Of a DNA stretch of 35,497 nt, positions 1 through 6,234 are shown piece by piece. The notes beneath the pieces were generated by a model. It worked only from the letters and a program-made list of their open reading frames with translations, was not told where the DNA came from and did no database searches. How positions within the stretch are numbered: position 1 is the first letter of the stretch; each line of letters opens with the position of its first letter. Source of the DNA: a virus; IMG/VR virus record IMGVR_UViG_3300030102_007105, positions 1 through 35,497 of that record; one strand, 5' to 3'. A program made the position numbers and the translations under genes.

Positions 1-50
1 CGATTGACCGAGCCGAAGAATGGGCAAAAGAAGATGAAATGAGTCAATAG
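1..50 (+). CDS. 3' fragment of the 83-aa hypothetical protein (second copy of the gene end)
   Basis: This is the last part of the gene given whole at 35196-35447, repeated here because the contig ends overlap. The frame reads IDRAEEWAKEDEMSQ and stops at TAG 48-50. It is not a separate gene. In the closed circle the upstream sequence is supplied by the end of the window. Confidence 0.85.
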   Translation, partial: IDRAEEWAKEDEMSQ

Positions 51-100
51 ATCAAGCTCAAAAGGTTAAACGATGCAATCATTGTGTAAAAATTCATCGC
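3..100. repeat. terminal direct repeat (contig start copy)
   Basis: Positions 3-100 are identical to 35400-35497. Position 1 also matches and position 2 differs (g versus a). An end-to-end overlap of this kind is what an assembler leaves when a circular or circularly permuted molecule is written out linearly. The unique genome is therefore about 35,397 bp. The overlap falls inside genes and not at a cos-like site, so it probably marks an arbitrary cut and not a physical terminus. Confidence 0.9.
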
Positions 101-246
101 CGTCAGCGAAAGCACGGAAAAAGTATTTAAAAAAAATGCGAGACAATGGTTTCGAACTTCATCAGACCTGGGTACATAAAAACGATAAGCAAAGATTAAA
201 AGATTTTGCACTTAAATTGCGAAAAATAAGAGAATCAATAAGCTAA
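73..246 (+). CDS. small basic phage protein, 57 aa
   Basis: The protein has 57 residues, begins MQSLCKNSSP and is rich in Lys and Arg. ATG 73 is preceded by AAAGG at about 7 nt. The second half has the pattern ARKKYLKKMRDNGFELHQTW followed by VHKNDKQRLKDFALKLRKI. As I recall, small phage and antitoxin-like proteins with a conserved 'MR..G..... WV...D...LK..A..LR' pattern look like this, and such proteins are often ribbon-helix-helix-like. That comparison is from memory and the function is unproven. It is the last gene of the plus-strand accessory operon that crosses the contig join. It faces the holin gene across a repeat-rich gap. Confidence 0.65.
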   Translation: MQSLCKNSSPSAKARKKYLKKMRDNGFELHQTWVHKNDKQRLKDFALKLRKIRESIS

Positions 247-274
247 TTTTAAGTACTTCAACAAATAAAATTGA

Positions 275-320
275 GAGCGGCCAAAATATTAGGTTTTATT
301 CTGACATTTTGAAGCCGCTC
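275..320. other. hairpin in the convergent gap between accessory and lysis operons
   Basis: GAGCGGC (275-281) pairs with GCCGCTC (314-320). The stem continues inward as CAAAAT (282-287) with ATTTTG (306-311) across a two-base bulge, leaving a loop of about 18 nt. There is no clean U-tract on either side, so it is not a textbook intrinsic terminator. Its place just after the stop at 246 would suit an RNA 3' end or a protein-binding site. Confidence 0.45.
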
Positions 321-392
321 CCTACTTTCAAGAGTATCAAACTAGAAAGTGATATCATCATAACAGAATTGATGCCATTGATTAAGTTCAAT

Positions 393-473
393 ACTTCATC
401 ACTTCATTACTTCATCACTTCATCATTTCATCATTTCATCATTTCATCAATTGATTCATTGATTCATTGATTT
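393..473. repeat. 8-bp tandem repeat array
   Basis: Seven head-to-tail 8-bp units of the form A(C/T)TTCATC fill 393-448. After two bases, nearly three copies of a second 8-bp unit, TTGATTCA, fill 451-473. No frame across it looks coding. It lies between converging transcription units (accessory operon ending at 246, holin ending at 498). Iteron-like roles (origin, partition or replication-termination site) and simple slippage are all possible. Confidence 0.85.
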
Positions 474-497
474 CACTGTTGTTGACCTACAAAGTAT

Positions 498-905
498 TCA
501 AGATTTCATTATTTTGTTTTTATCGTACGAGCGAGCGCCTGTATAACCTAAATATCCTGCTGAAAACAACCACCACATTTCTTCTGGAATAGATTTCAAC
601 CATTGACTGAAACCTGTTGAAATGTTGGTAGCTAAATCAGGATTCATTGAGTATAAAATACCCATTGGTATTCCTGCTAAAATACATATATAAACGACAT
701 ACAAAAAAGTTGGCCGCGCCCTGCTAGTAAAAGGATCATTGCTTTTTGCTTCAGCTAAAATTGCCGACAACTGTTGCTCTACCGCTTTCAGCTCTCCTTC
801 TTGTTCAGCTTTAAGCAAAGCAAGTTGCGCTTCCTCTCTCGCTTTTTTGTCTGGCAAAACCTTATCTAATATTTTTCCAGCAACAGGCAGTAAAGCTTGC
901 AGCAT
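498..905 (-). CDS. 3-TM type phage holin
   Basis: The 135-aa protein has a helical, charged N-terminal half (residues 1-65). Hydrophobic segments follow, around PTFLYVVYICILAGIPMGIL and around MWWLFSAGYLGYTGARSYDK. The SRARPTFLY...GYLGYTGARSYDK pattern is typical of the '3TM holin' family found in phages and gene transfer agents. It should form the membrane lesion that releases the endolysin. The start is ATG 905, sharing its A with the endolysin stop (TGATG), with GGAG upstream. It is the last gene of the early-right/lysis operon. Confidence 0.8.
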   Translation of the reverse strand: MLQALLPVAGKILDKVLPDKKAREEAQLALLKAEQEGELKAVEQQLSAILAEAKSNDPFTSRARPTFLYVVYICILAGIPMGILYSMNPDLATNISTGFSQWLKSIPEEMWWLFSAGYLGYTGARSYDKNKIMKS

Positions 906-1288
906 CAATAACTCCAAATCGTTGGTCTGACAGCACCCTCAAGTGAACCCAACATATCTAAGTGAATGAATCGTCCAGAACCCTTTTGCGCTACACCTAT
1001 GCCTGTAAAGCCAGCTAAAAAAGCCAATGAGAGCACCGTATAAGCTTCTTTTCTGCTAGTTCTAATATCAACCGCTTTACCTGTGGTATGAGGCCCATTT
1101 ACGCTTTTGCTTGAGCTGACAGCTCGATTATGATCTGGACAGCGGTACGCAGAATTTAAAATAATAGGCTTACCGTAATTGTCTCGCAATTCATCAAGTT
1201 TTTTTAAAAAAAGTGGTTCCATTTTGGCCTCACCACAACCACATTTACACGCTAATTCATGCTTATCAAAAAATCGACTGACGTTCAT
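905..1288 (-). CDS. endolysin, peptidase M15 (D-Ala-D-Ala carboxypeptidase-like)
   Basis: The 127-aa single-domain zinc peptidase should cut cell-wall peptide cross-links at lysis. The visible M15 signature is SAYRCPDHN (46-54), then GPHTTGKAVDI with zinc ligands H67 and D74, then FIHLDM with H109 and D111. An N-terminal CKCGCG cluster precedes the catalytic fold. Length and motif order fit phage M15/DUF882-type lysins. No signal peptide is seen, so export should depend on the holin encoded directly downstream. The start overlaps the stop of the upstream gene by four bases (ATGA). Confidence 0.88.
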   Translation of the reverse strand: MNVSRFFDKHELACKCGCGEAKMEPLFLKKLDELRDNYGKPIILNSAYRCPDHNRAVSSSKSVNGPHTTGKAVDIRTSRKEAYTVLSLAFLAGFTGIGVAQKGSGRFIHLDMLGSLEGAVRPTIWSY

Positions 1289-1506
1289 TTTTCCAAAATT
1301 CGATCTAATTTATCTTCGATTCTATCTAATCGATCTTGTAAATGATTGATATCAGACTGATATAAAATTTCGATAGCATCGACTCGTCCCTCTAATCCTG
1401 TAGCCCAAAAAATTAAACCAAAAATTAAGATTAAAATCGTTAAAAAATGTGAAATGTCGATTTCTTTTTTTAAATGAAATCCAGCAAAAGGCTTTTTTTC
1501 GCTCAT
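1285..1506 (-). CDS. small membrane protein with coiled coil (lysis cassette; spanin- or XhlA-like)
   Basis: The protein has 73 residues. A short cytoplasmic head is followed by one membrane segment (about 18-37, FLTILILIFGLIFWATGL) and a C-terminal heptad-rich coil ending HLQDRLDRIEDKLDRILEK. The N-in single-pass plus coiled-coil layout is that of inner-membrane spanins such as Rz, though it is short for one. Hemolysin XhlA-like accessory proteins are the other candidate. It sits directly upstream of the endolysin with ATGA coupling on both sides, so a lysis role is likely. Confidence 0.65.
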   Translation of the reverse strand: MSEKKPFAGFHLKKEIDISHFLTILILIFGLIFWATGLEGRVDAIEILYQSDINHLQDRLDRIEDKLDRILEK

Positions 1507-1658
1507 TTGCCAACTTTTTTCATTGCTTTTTTGTGTGCAGCAGTAAAAGTAGACCCAGATTTCATCAATTTAGTCATTTCTGCCATGTGTTTTTTTGTGT
1601 GATGCTTCGAGTGACGTTTCATTGCGTTTTGCTGGCGTTGAGTTAATGATTTTTTCAT
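1503..1658 (-). CDS. small basic His/Lys-rich protein, 51 aa
   Basis: The protein begins MKKSLTQRQQNAMKRHSKHH and ends FTAAHKKAMKKVGK. It is strongly basic, with no membrane segment and no cysteine. From memory, very similar 'RQQ..KRHSKHHTKKHM..M...M..G..FT.AH..AM..VGK' proteins recur in marine phages, with unknown function. ATG 1658 has AAAGAG about 7 nt upstream, and the stop overlaps the next start by four bases. Such a basic protein could bind nucleic acid, but that is inference. Confidence 0.75.
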   Translation of the reverse strand: MKKSLTQRQQNAMKRHSKHHTKKHMAEMTKLMKSGSTFTAAHKKAMKKVGK

Positions 1659-1695
1659 AGTTGCACTCTTTAAAGTCAAAAATAGCAATAATAGC

Positions 1696-2100
1696 CTACT
1701 GTATCATTTTTTGTGCCATTGTGAAACTTTTTTTACCATTTTTTAAATATTGACGGATAGCGCGTTCGCCAGAGCTTTTTCTGCGATAAAAAGTACGCCT
1801 TGAAATATTAAACAATTGCATAATAATTTCAGGCTTTTCACATAGGTAAAAAGCGCGAACTAACGAAACATCGTTCCCATATTTCGTGTTAATAAGCAAA
1901 AAATTGTAAGCTCTTTGCAATTTCGAGAAACCTGGTGGTGGCACCACGCCTTTCGGCAAAGTTGATTGAGAGCTTCCATGAGAAGGATCAAAAAAAGCTC
2001 TCCAAATCGTGCTTGTTGATGAAAAACCCTCTCCAAATTCACCAGCTAACCATTTAGCATATTCCCTAAGTAACGGAGGCAACCAATCATCATTCCTCAA
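1696..2100 (-). CDS. Q/ArpU-like late antiterminator (putative)
   Basis: The 134-aa protein is rich in aromatic and basic residues. The C-terminal half (about 78-125) has a sigma-region-4/HTH-like helix pair around IIMQLFNISRRTFYRRKSSG. Small proteins of this type between ninG and lysis genes are usually Q-type antiterminators that let RNA polymerase read into late genes. No ATG exists before residue 90, so the start is TTG 2100, with AGGAAG about 6 nt upstream, overlapping the previous gene by 11 bp. A generic HTH regulator is the alternative. Confidence 0.55.
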   Translation of the reverse strand: MRNDDWLPPLLREYAKWLAGEFGEGFSSTSTIWRAFFDPSHGSSQSTLPKGVVPPPGFSKLQRAYNFLLINTKYGNDVSLVRAFYLCEKPEIIMQLFNISRRTFYRRKSSGERAIRQYLKNGKKSFTMAQKMIQ

Positions 2101-2263
2101 TTTGAACTTCCTGCCAATCAGATCGAAACAATGTAACTGATTCTGCTTGATTGCTTTTAAATTTCGCCTCCAAAGAAGTAAACTCTAAAACGTAAAAATT
2201 GGAACCAAGTTGCACTGAATTTTCTTTGTTGTCAGCAACCTTTTTCCACCTCAGTTCAATCAT
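2090..2263 (-). CDS. hypothetical protein, 57 aa
   Basis: The protein begins MIELRWKKVADNKENSVQLG and ends SDWQEVQIEE. It has alternating hydrophobic residues suggesting beta strands and is mildly acidic. No family was recognised. It overlaps the NinG-like gene by 8 bp upstream and the Q-like gene by 11 bp downstream. This tight packing in one operon supports it being translated. Confidence 0.6.
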   Translation of the reverse strand: MIELRWKKVADNKENSVQLGSNFYVLEFTSLEAKFKSNQAESVTLFRSDWQEVQIEE

Positions 2264-2693
2264 AATCAATTAAATCGATGTAGCCTTGAGTTCCATTCAT
2301 CCTCAATTTTTCAAGACGCTTACACTCGGATTTCCAATGTTCTGTAATTTCTGCTTTCTCAGCTTTTGTGTACTTCCTGCTGACTGATTTTCTTCTCATT
2401 AACAAATCCATCCGAGTTTCACCTAAAATATTATTTTTGATGAAAATATAGAAATCAGGCGGATTATCGCCGAACCAGCGATGACAAGCGTTGCAAGCTG
2501 CAATCGCGTTGTCACTGTGCCATCGCGTGTGACGGTACCTTCGTGTGTAAACGTGAGCTGTTTCAATGAATTTGCTCTTGTTCGTCATTTTTGCATTGTC
2601 ATCACACTTGAAGCATTTTTCACAAGTCCAGTCATTTCGCATGCGAATGGCTTTCGAGAAATAGTGATCAGTCGTGTCGCGTTTAATGGCCAT
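2256..2693 (-). CDS. NinG-like zinc/HNH recombination protein
   Basis: In this 145-aa protein a pair of zinc knuckles (CEKC at 24-27, CNACH at 67-71) flanks an ETAHVYTRRYRHTRWH stretch. The downstream portion reads GETRMDLLMRRK and then KYTKAEKAEITEHWKSECKR. That order matches lambda NinG-like proteins, which have an HNH-type fold and act in phage recombination. The position just before a Q-like gene is the same as in lambdoid phages. ATG 2693 shares its A with the upstream stop (TGATG), so translation is probably coupled. A generic HNH endonuclease is the alternative. Confidence 0.65.
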   Translation of the reverse strand: MAIKRDTTDHYFSKAIRMRNDWTCEKCFKCDDNAKMTNKSKFIETAHVYTRRYRHTRWHSDNAIAACNACHRWFGDNPPDFYIFIKNNILGETRMDLLMRRKSVSRKYTKAEKAEITEHWKSECKRLEKLRMNGTQGYIDLIDYD

Positions 2694-3010
2694 CAAAAGC
2701 CACCACGCCGCGAGGACTCCTGAGTCCGATACATGTCAATTTTTAATTTAGCAGCTTCAATTTGATAGCGAATTGTTTCCTCTCGCTCGACTGCAATTCT
2801 GATAGATTCAATCAACTTTAAATATTCTGGATGAGCGAAAGCGAAATTTTCTCGTTCAGCAACAGTACCGTTTTTCTTCGCAAAAAGCATGGCTTTTTTA
2901 CATTTTTTAAATTCCTCCAGATACACTCGCTCTGCTTTCGCGTGAGCAAATTTTTCGGCGAAATCCCGTATGAAGTCATTTGCTTTTTCAGCCATTTCCT
3001 CTGTGATCAT
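2693..3010 (-). CDS. conserved phage helical protein, about 105 aa
   Basis: The protein is almost entirely alpha-helical and charged, with the pattern YLEEFKKCKKAMLFAKKNG, then FAHPEYLKLIESIRIAVERE, ending KIDMYRTQESSRRGGF. I recall a phage family with 'YLEEFRKSKKA...AYAHPEY...LR.Q...A......R' near replication genes, function unknown. ATG 3010 is preferred because AAAGGG lies 6 nt upstream. ATG 3028 would add six residues but lacks a ribosome site. Confidence 0.65.
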   Translation of the reverse strand: MITEEMAEKANDFIRDFAEKFAHAKAERVYLEEFKKCKKAMLFAKKNGTVAERENFAFAHPEYLKLIESIRIAVEREETIRYQIEAAKLKIDMYRTQESSRRGGF

Positions 3011-3146
3011 CGATAACCCTTTTGACATAATCGAAGTTTAATTTAGTTATAATTTGAATTTCTGTCATGGCGTATCCTAGTTGCCAAAACTCAAGTATTG
3101 CTTCCCTTATTTTTTCCTCATCATCATCAGGTTTTAAACTTGTCAT
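2988..3146 (-). CDS. small acidic helical (HTH-like) protein, 52 aa
   Basis: The protein begins MTSLKPDDDEEKIREAILEF. Its second half, GYAMTEIQIITKLNFDYVKR, has the spacing of a small helix-turn-helix. It overlaps the upstream zinc protein by 20 bp and the downstream gene by 23 bp. All are read in the same direction, as in a packed early operon. Function unknown; a DNA-binding regulator is a plausible guess. Confidence 0.6.
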   Translation of the reverse strand: MTSLKPDDDEEKIREAILEFWQLGYAMTEIQIITKLNFDYVKRVIDDHRGNG

Positions 3147-3561
3147 AAGGAAGTTCTCTTTCCGTTATTTTAGAAATGCTTTGTTTTAAAATTTCAAATA
3201 ACTGTTTTTTATTTTCGTGATCAGTTAGATTTCTGCTCAAGATTTTAACTTTTTGATATTCGGCTGATTGTTGCGCTCTCTTTCTTGGCCCAGCAAAAAC
3301 ATCATGTTTGGCCTCATCCTCAAGGTAACTTTCACTGGTAGAACAATTGCGACACACTCCATTTCCGCGAAACGAGCGGCGTACAATGCGATTTTCATCA
3401 TGTGAAAAATAGGGGGTAGTTCTTGATGGCCAGATAAATTCGCCATGACAATAATCGCATTTGAAAAAAACTTTTTTTTGCATTTTTTTTCCGTCATCCC
3501 AACCACAAACGTAACAATCGTTTTTTCCATTTAATTCAGTTTTACAGTCTGGACACTTCAT
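3127..3561 (-). CDS. double zinc-ribbon protein
   Basis: This 144-aa protein has four cysteine pairs: CPDC (3-6), CYVC (16-19), CDYC (35-38) and CRNC (70-73). They form two probable zinc ribbons in the first half. The second half is charged and helical. ATG 3561 has GGGAG about 9 nt upstream; the longer reading needs a TTG at 3585. The gene overlaps the O-like gene by 20 bp, sits where lambda carries P, and might assist replication. No helicase-loader motif is visible, so that is inference only. Confidence 0.6.
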   Translation of the reverse strand: MKCPDCKTELNGKNDCYVCGWDDGKKMQKKVFFKCDYCHGEFIWPSRTTPYFSHDENRIVRRSFRGNGVCRNCSTSESYLEDEAKHDVFAGPRKRAQQSAEYQKVKILSRNLTDHENKKQLFEILKQSISKITERELPYDKFKT

Positions 3562-4369
3562 TTTCTTGCACTCCCAGTTCTCCAATGTAATTGTTAAATT
3601 TTTCTTCGTTGAATAAGGTAGAGGGCCGTAAATAAATAGCCATGTCCGTATTAGCCCATTGTTTTGTTTTCACGACAATGACTTGACGACACTCCGCAAC
3701 CGTGTGACCTTCCTTAAGTCGAGCACTGATAAATTTCAAATGAGAATTGACTAATTTGAATTTGCCTCGAACTCCGAATTTCGATTTTGTTTGATTCAAA
3801 AACTCTAAAACTTCTTCGCTTTGTTTTCTTTCTTCTGAATTAAAAGAATTTCGTTTTGGACGGTTACGTCCGTTTTCTTGTTTTTGTTCTTGTTCTGTTA
3901 TTGTTAATGTTCTTGTTAATGTTAATGATTGCGGTAACCCTTTTTCATTTTCATTACAGACCTTCGGTAACGGTTCTGGAAGGCGATCTTGAAACGGTTC
4001 CAAACGGTCGATAAGAACATGAAAGTATTGAAAATTTTCATTTATTAGCTGTAATTCAGCCCACCTTGCTTGACCGCTATTTGGGTTAGGAATTGGATTC
4101 CATTGCAGAAAGTCAGGAATCAACAAAACAGAAAGCTCTAAGTCATACAAAATTAAAAAATTTTCAAGCTCGGAAAAAGGCTTCAACAAATCTTTGGTCG
4201 TCCAGCCTAAGTCCGCTTTGATATACTCTTTCGGGATGCGATAGCAGCCCAAAGCGTTTGCATGATGGCCTGTAATTAAATACAAAAAAAGCAATTTTGC
4301 TTTATCACTTAAAACATTGATTTTAGGGTGAGTCCAAAATGAAGTTTGAATCGTTCCGTAATTTCTCAT
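3542..4369 (-). CDS. phage replication initiator, O-like with conserved C-terminal domain
   Basis: This 275-aa protein is the probable replication initiator. Its N-terminal 110 residues, starting MRNYGTIQTSFWTHPKINVL, resemble the winged-helix part of phage O-like/DnaD-like proteins. A low-complexity linker follows (about 145-180; SLTLTRTLTITEQEQKQ). The C-terminal part (about 185-262; VLEFLNQTKSKFGV..., then MAIYLRPSTLFNEEKFNNYI) fits the conserved phage C-terminal domain seen in DnaD-like initiators. ATG 4369 has AGGAGG upstream, but that site lies inside a strong hairpin. No helicase or loader gene accompanies it, so host DnaB loading must be arranged otherwise. Confidence 0.75.
   Translation of the reverse strand: MRNYGTIQTSFWTHPKINVLSDKAKLLFLYLITGHHANALGCYRIPKEYIKADLGWTTKDLLKPFSELENFLILYDLELSVLLIPDFLQWNPIPNPNSGQARWAELQLINENFQYFHVLIDRLEPFQDRLPEPLPKVCNENEKGLPQSLTLTRTLTITEQEQKQENGRNRPKRNSFNSEERKQSEEVLEFLNQTKSKFGVRGKFKLVNSHLKFISARLKEGHTVAECRQVIVVKTKQWANTDMAIYLRPSTLFNEEKFNNYIGELGVQENEVSRL
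3840..3935. other. candidate replication origin inside the O-like gene
   Basis: The linker-coding part of the O-like gene holds iteron-like repeats: TTGTTAATG at 3901-3909 and 3913-3921, then a further TTAATG. These sit in a T-rich run of TTCTTG/TTGTT units, next to the inverted repeat GGACG-gtta-CGTCC at about 3859-3872. In lambda the origin iterons lie at the same relative place, in the middle of gene O. The repeat count is low and could also reflect a low-complexity protein linker. Confidence 0.35.
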
Positions 4370-4374
4370 AAAAG

Positions 4375-4401
4375 GACGGCCCTCCTAGTTGGAGAGCCGC
4401 C
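4375..4401 (-). promoter_or_regulatory. 11-bp hairpin sequestering the O-like gene's ribosome site (attenuator or tR1-like)
   Basis: Read on the minus strand, GGCGGCTCTCC, loop AACTA and GGAGGGCCGTC pair over 11 positions with two G-U wobbles. CTTTT then the ATG at 4369 follow. The right arm contains the AGGAGG Shine-Dalgarno site. It lies between the Cro-like and O-like genes, where lambda has terminator tR1. The short U-run makes it a possible weak terminator as well as a translational block. Confidence 0.6.
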
Positions 4402-4444
4402 AGCAACAACCAGCGTTGAAACATGGAAATATGGGGAACGCTGG

Positions 4445-4699
4445 CTAAGAGTTCTCATCGTTAAGATTTTTAGAATAAATGGAAAACTGTTCGGGTGTGA
4501 TGGTGTTTTTCGCCAAATCACACAAGGCTCCTCGTTTTTTTTCTGGCACAATTCCAGAATTTTTCCAGCTATACAAACATCCTCTGGAAACGCCAAGCGC
4601 TTTCGCAAAAGCTTTATTTGAAAGTCCACTTTCCTTGATTGCTCTTTCTATAAGTTGCTTGTGCATTTTTTTTTGTCTTTGTATAAAAAATTTTGTCAT
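4445..4699 (-). CDS. Cro-like helix-turn-helix regulator
   Basis: The 84-aa protein has an HTH core around SNKAFAKALGVSRGCLYSWKNSG (about residues 27-49), followed by a short acidic tail. Size, divergence from the repressor-like gene and position at the head of the replication/lysis operon are those of Cro. It probably binds the palindromes in 4700-4865. ATG 4699 has no good ribosome site and may be leaderless or weakly translated. ATG 4666 is the alternative start and keeps the HTH intact. Confidence 0.75.
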   Translation of the reverse strand: MTKFFIQRQKKMHKQLIERAIKESGLSNKAFAKALGVSRGCLYSWKNSGIVPEKKRGALCDLAKNTITPEQFSIYSKNLNDENS

Positions 4700-4712
4700 T
4701 TACCGTTTTTTA

Positions 4713-4741
4713 TATTTATCTCATTTCGAAATAGATTTCAA
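4713..4741 (-). promoter_or_regulatory. predicted early-right promoter with operator-like palindrome
   Basis: On the minus strand, TTGAAA (-35) and TAAATA (-10) are separated by 17 bp. The perfect palindrome ATTTCGAAAT (4723-4732) lies between them. It is a natural place for repressor to block the Cro-like/replication/lysis operon. The -10 box is a poor match, so the call rests mainly on position and spacing. Confidence 0.4.
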
Positions 4742-4766
4742 CGAAAAGCACCAAAATTTTTTAATA

Positions 4767-4796
4767 TTGATACAATTAGACCTATTTTGTACAAAA
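4767..4796 (+). promoter_or_regulatory. predicted repressor-operon promoter with operator-like palindrome
   Basis: TTGATA (4767-4772) and TACAAA (4790-4795) are spaced by 17 bp. The -10 box is embedded in the perfect 12-bp palindrome TTTTGTACAAAA (4785-4796). A regulator bound there would exclude polymerase from the repressor/PAS/integrase operon. The start codon at 4866 leaves a leader of about 60 nt. Confidence 0.45.
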
Positions 4797-4865
4797 AAAT
4801 TGCACATATTTAGTAAAAAAGGTAATCTGTTTAAAATTTTTAAACAAAATTACAGGGAAAAGGCA

Positions 4866-5258
4866 ATGCCAAAAATAAATGTAGCGGTAATAAAAAAAAT
4901 AATAAAAGAGAAGTATGGAACAAGGCAAAAATTTACGGAGGCTTTCGGGATCACCAGACAAACATTAGACAGATGGTTTAAGCATGAAGAAATCAATCAA
5001 AAAAAGCTTGAAACCCTAGCGAAGTTTTTAAGTGTCGAGCATTTTGAATTACAAGTGCCAGAAAATATAAATCAAGTTTTGATGGCCGCAATTAGTCAAG
5101 AAATTTTAAAAGTAGAGCAAGAAGAAGGCATCAAACTAACTGCTGAGCAGCATTTAAACTGGTGCGTCTTACTTTATAACAGACACAAGAATGTAGACAT
5201 GAACGAACAAGACTATGATTTGATTAGATATAGTTTTAATCAGTTGAAAAAAGCGTAG
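4866..5258 (+). CDS. repressor-like HTH protein (CI role)
   Basis: The 130-aa protein has an N-terminal HTH: GTRQKFTEAFGITRQTLDRW (about residues 18-37), followed by KLETLAKFLSV. The C-terminal half is helical. It lacks the S24 peptidase domain of classic CI, so it should not be inactivated by RecA-stimulated self-cleavage. ATG 4866 is preceded by GGGAAAAGG; the frame is open further upstream but lacks the composition of a gene. It is followed 8 bp later by the PAS-protein gene, whose Shine-Dalgarno site overlaps this stop codon, so the two are co-expressed. Confidence 0.75.
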   Translation: MPKINVAVIKKIIKEKYGTRQKFTEAFGITRQTLDRWFKHEEINQKKLETLAKFLSVEHFELQVPENINQVLMAAISQEILKVEQEEGIKLTAEQHLNWCVLLYNRHKNVDMNEQDYDLIRYSFNQLKKA

Positions 5259-5266
5259 GAGGGATC

Positions 5267-6232
5267 ATGTTAGAAATAATTAGAAATGAAAAACAACAAA
5301 CGTTTAAAGAAAAATTAGAGAGTCTAAAATTCTGTAAAGCAGACACTACCCCCTGGTGCATTATTGATAAACAAAACGACATGGTAGAGTGCAATCCACT
5401 GTGTTTAGAACATTTAAAAGTAAGTTACAAAGATTATATTGGAACAAACCTTTATGATTGGTGGACGCGCGACTATCCATTAACTCATGATTCGTTAAAG
5501 AAAAATAATTATGTAACAAGCCTCGAAATTCAAGATGCTGAAGGTAATTTTTTAATCGTTAAAGTAAAGATGGAAAAATTTACTCATGACACAAAACACT
5601 ATACTGCAATAAGAGCAGTTAATATCAAACAGCGCCCACAAAGCCCACTCGAAAATTATTTCGACCAATTGAAAGAAATTAATTCTAGTACAAACAGTTT
5701 AGTTGACAACATGCCTTTAGGCCTGTCCATCGTGACTCGTTCTGGGAAGTTTCTTTGGGCGAACGAGGTTTATGCTCAAAAAATAGGTTACGAGCTTTAC
5801 GATTTGCTTTTTAGTCGCAATATCGAGGACATAACAATTCAAAGTTTGGCAGAGGTAAATTTTGACCAAGAAATTATTTCGAGCAGTCATTGGCGCTATA
5901 AGATATATAAGCACAAAAATGGACATAACGTTTCTGCAAAAATTAAAACTAAAAAAACGACATATAATGGTGTTCCAGTATTTTTTTCTGTAGTTGACTA
6001 TACGCATCATGATTGTGAATTAGGAATCGACAAAATTAACAAAAACTCTATTACTAATTTGCTTAACAAAACAGTAAAAATGGAAATTAATATCAAAGTG
6101 CTCGAAAAAGTAGCTTTATTGTTTGGCATGTCTATTCAAGAATTTACTGCTATTGTTTATTGGTGTGAAACAAACGACATGTTAGAAATAGAGGGGATTC
6201 GAAAAAAGAAACAATATGAAATGGGATTTTAA
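5267..6232 (+). CDS. two-PAS-domain sensor protein cotranscribed with the repressor
   Basis: The 321-aa protein has two PAS-fold domains. PAS1 spans about 22-120 (WCIIDKQNDMVECNPLCLEH, then YKDYIGTNLYDW). PAS2 spans about 147-247 (MPLGLSIVTRSGKFLWANEV, then KHKNGHNVSAKIKTKK and GVPVFFSVVDYT). A helical linker joins them, and an unassigned helical tail (255-321) might bind DNA or the neighbouring repressor. No histidine kinase, GGDEF or EAL output domain follows and no signal peptide or membrane span is seen, so it is cytosolic. GGAGGGATC precedes ATG 5267. PAS domains normally sense redox, light, small molecules or protein partners; the ligand here is unknown. A phage lysogeny operon is an unusual place for such a protein. 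Confidence 0.8.
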   Translation: MLEIIRNEKQQTFKEKLESLKFCKADTTPWCIIDKQNDMVECNPLCLEHLKVSYKDYIGTNLYDWWTRDYPLTHDSLKKNNYVTSLEIQDAEGNFLIVKVKMEKFTHDTKHYTAIRAVNIKQRPQSPLENYFDQLKEINSSTNSLVDNMPLGLSIVTRSGKFLWANEVYAQKIGYELYDLLFSRNIEDITIQSLAEVNFDQEIISSSHWRYKIYKHKNGHNVSAKIKTKKTTYNGVPVFFSVVDYTHHDCELGIDKINKNSITNLLNKTVKMEINIKVLEKVALLFGMSIQEFTAIVYWCETNDMLEIEGIRKKKQYEMGF

Positions 6233-6234
6233 GG

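Noticed and set aside
393-473. CRISPR array
   Set aside because: The repeats are directly adjacent 8-bp units without spacers, and there are no cas genes.
1860-2042. Second minus-strand frame inside the Q-like gene
   Set aside because: It lacks a ribosome site and is an ordinary shadow; the Q-like frame keeps HTH-type features and operon overlaps.
3237-3530. 97-aa frame within the zinc-ribbon gene
   Set aside because: The alternative frame destroys the four ordered cysteine pairs; no start signal.
4479-4865. Long N-terminal extension of the repressor frame
   Set aside because: The extension runs antisense through the Cro-like gene and the promoter region and is Phe/Cys/Leu-rich, unlike a real domain. 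ATG 4866 has a good ribosome site.
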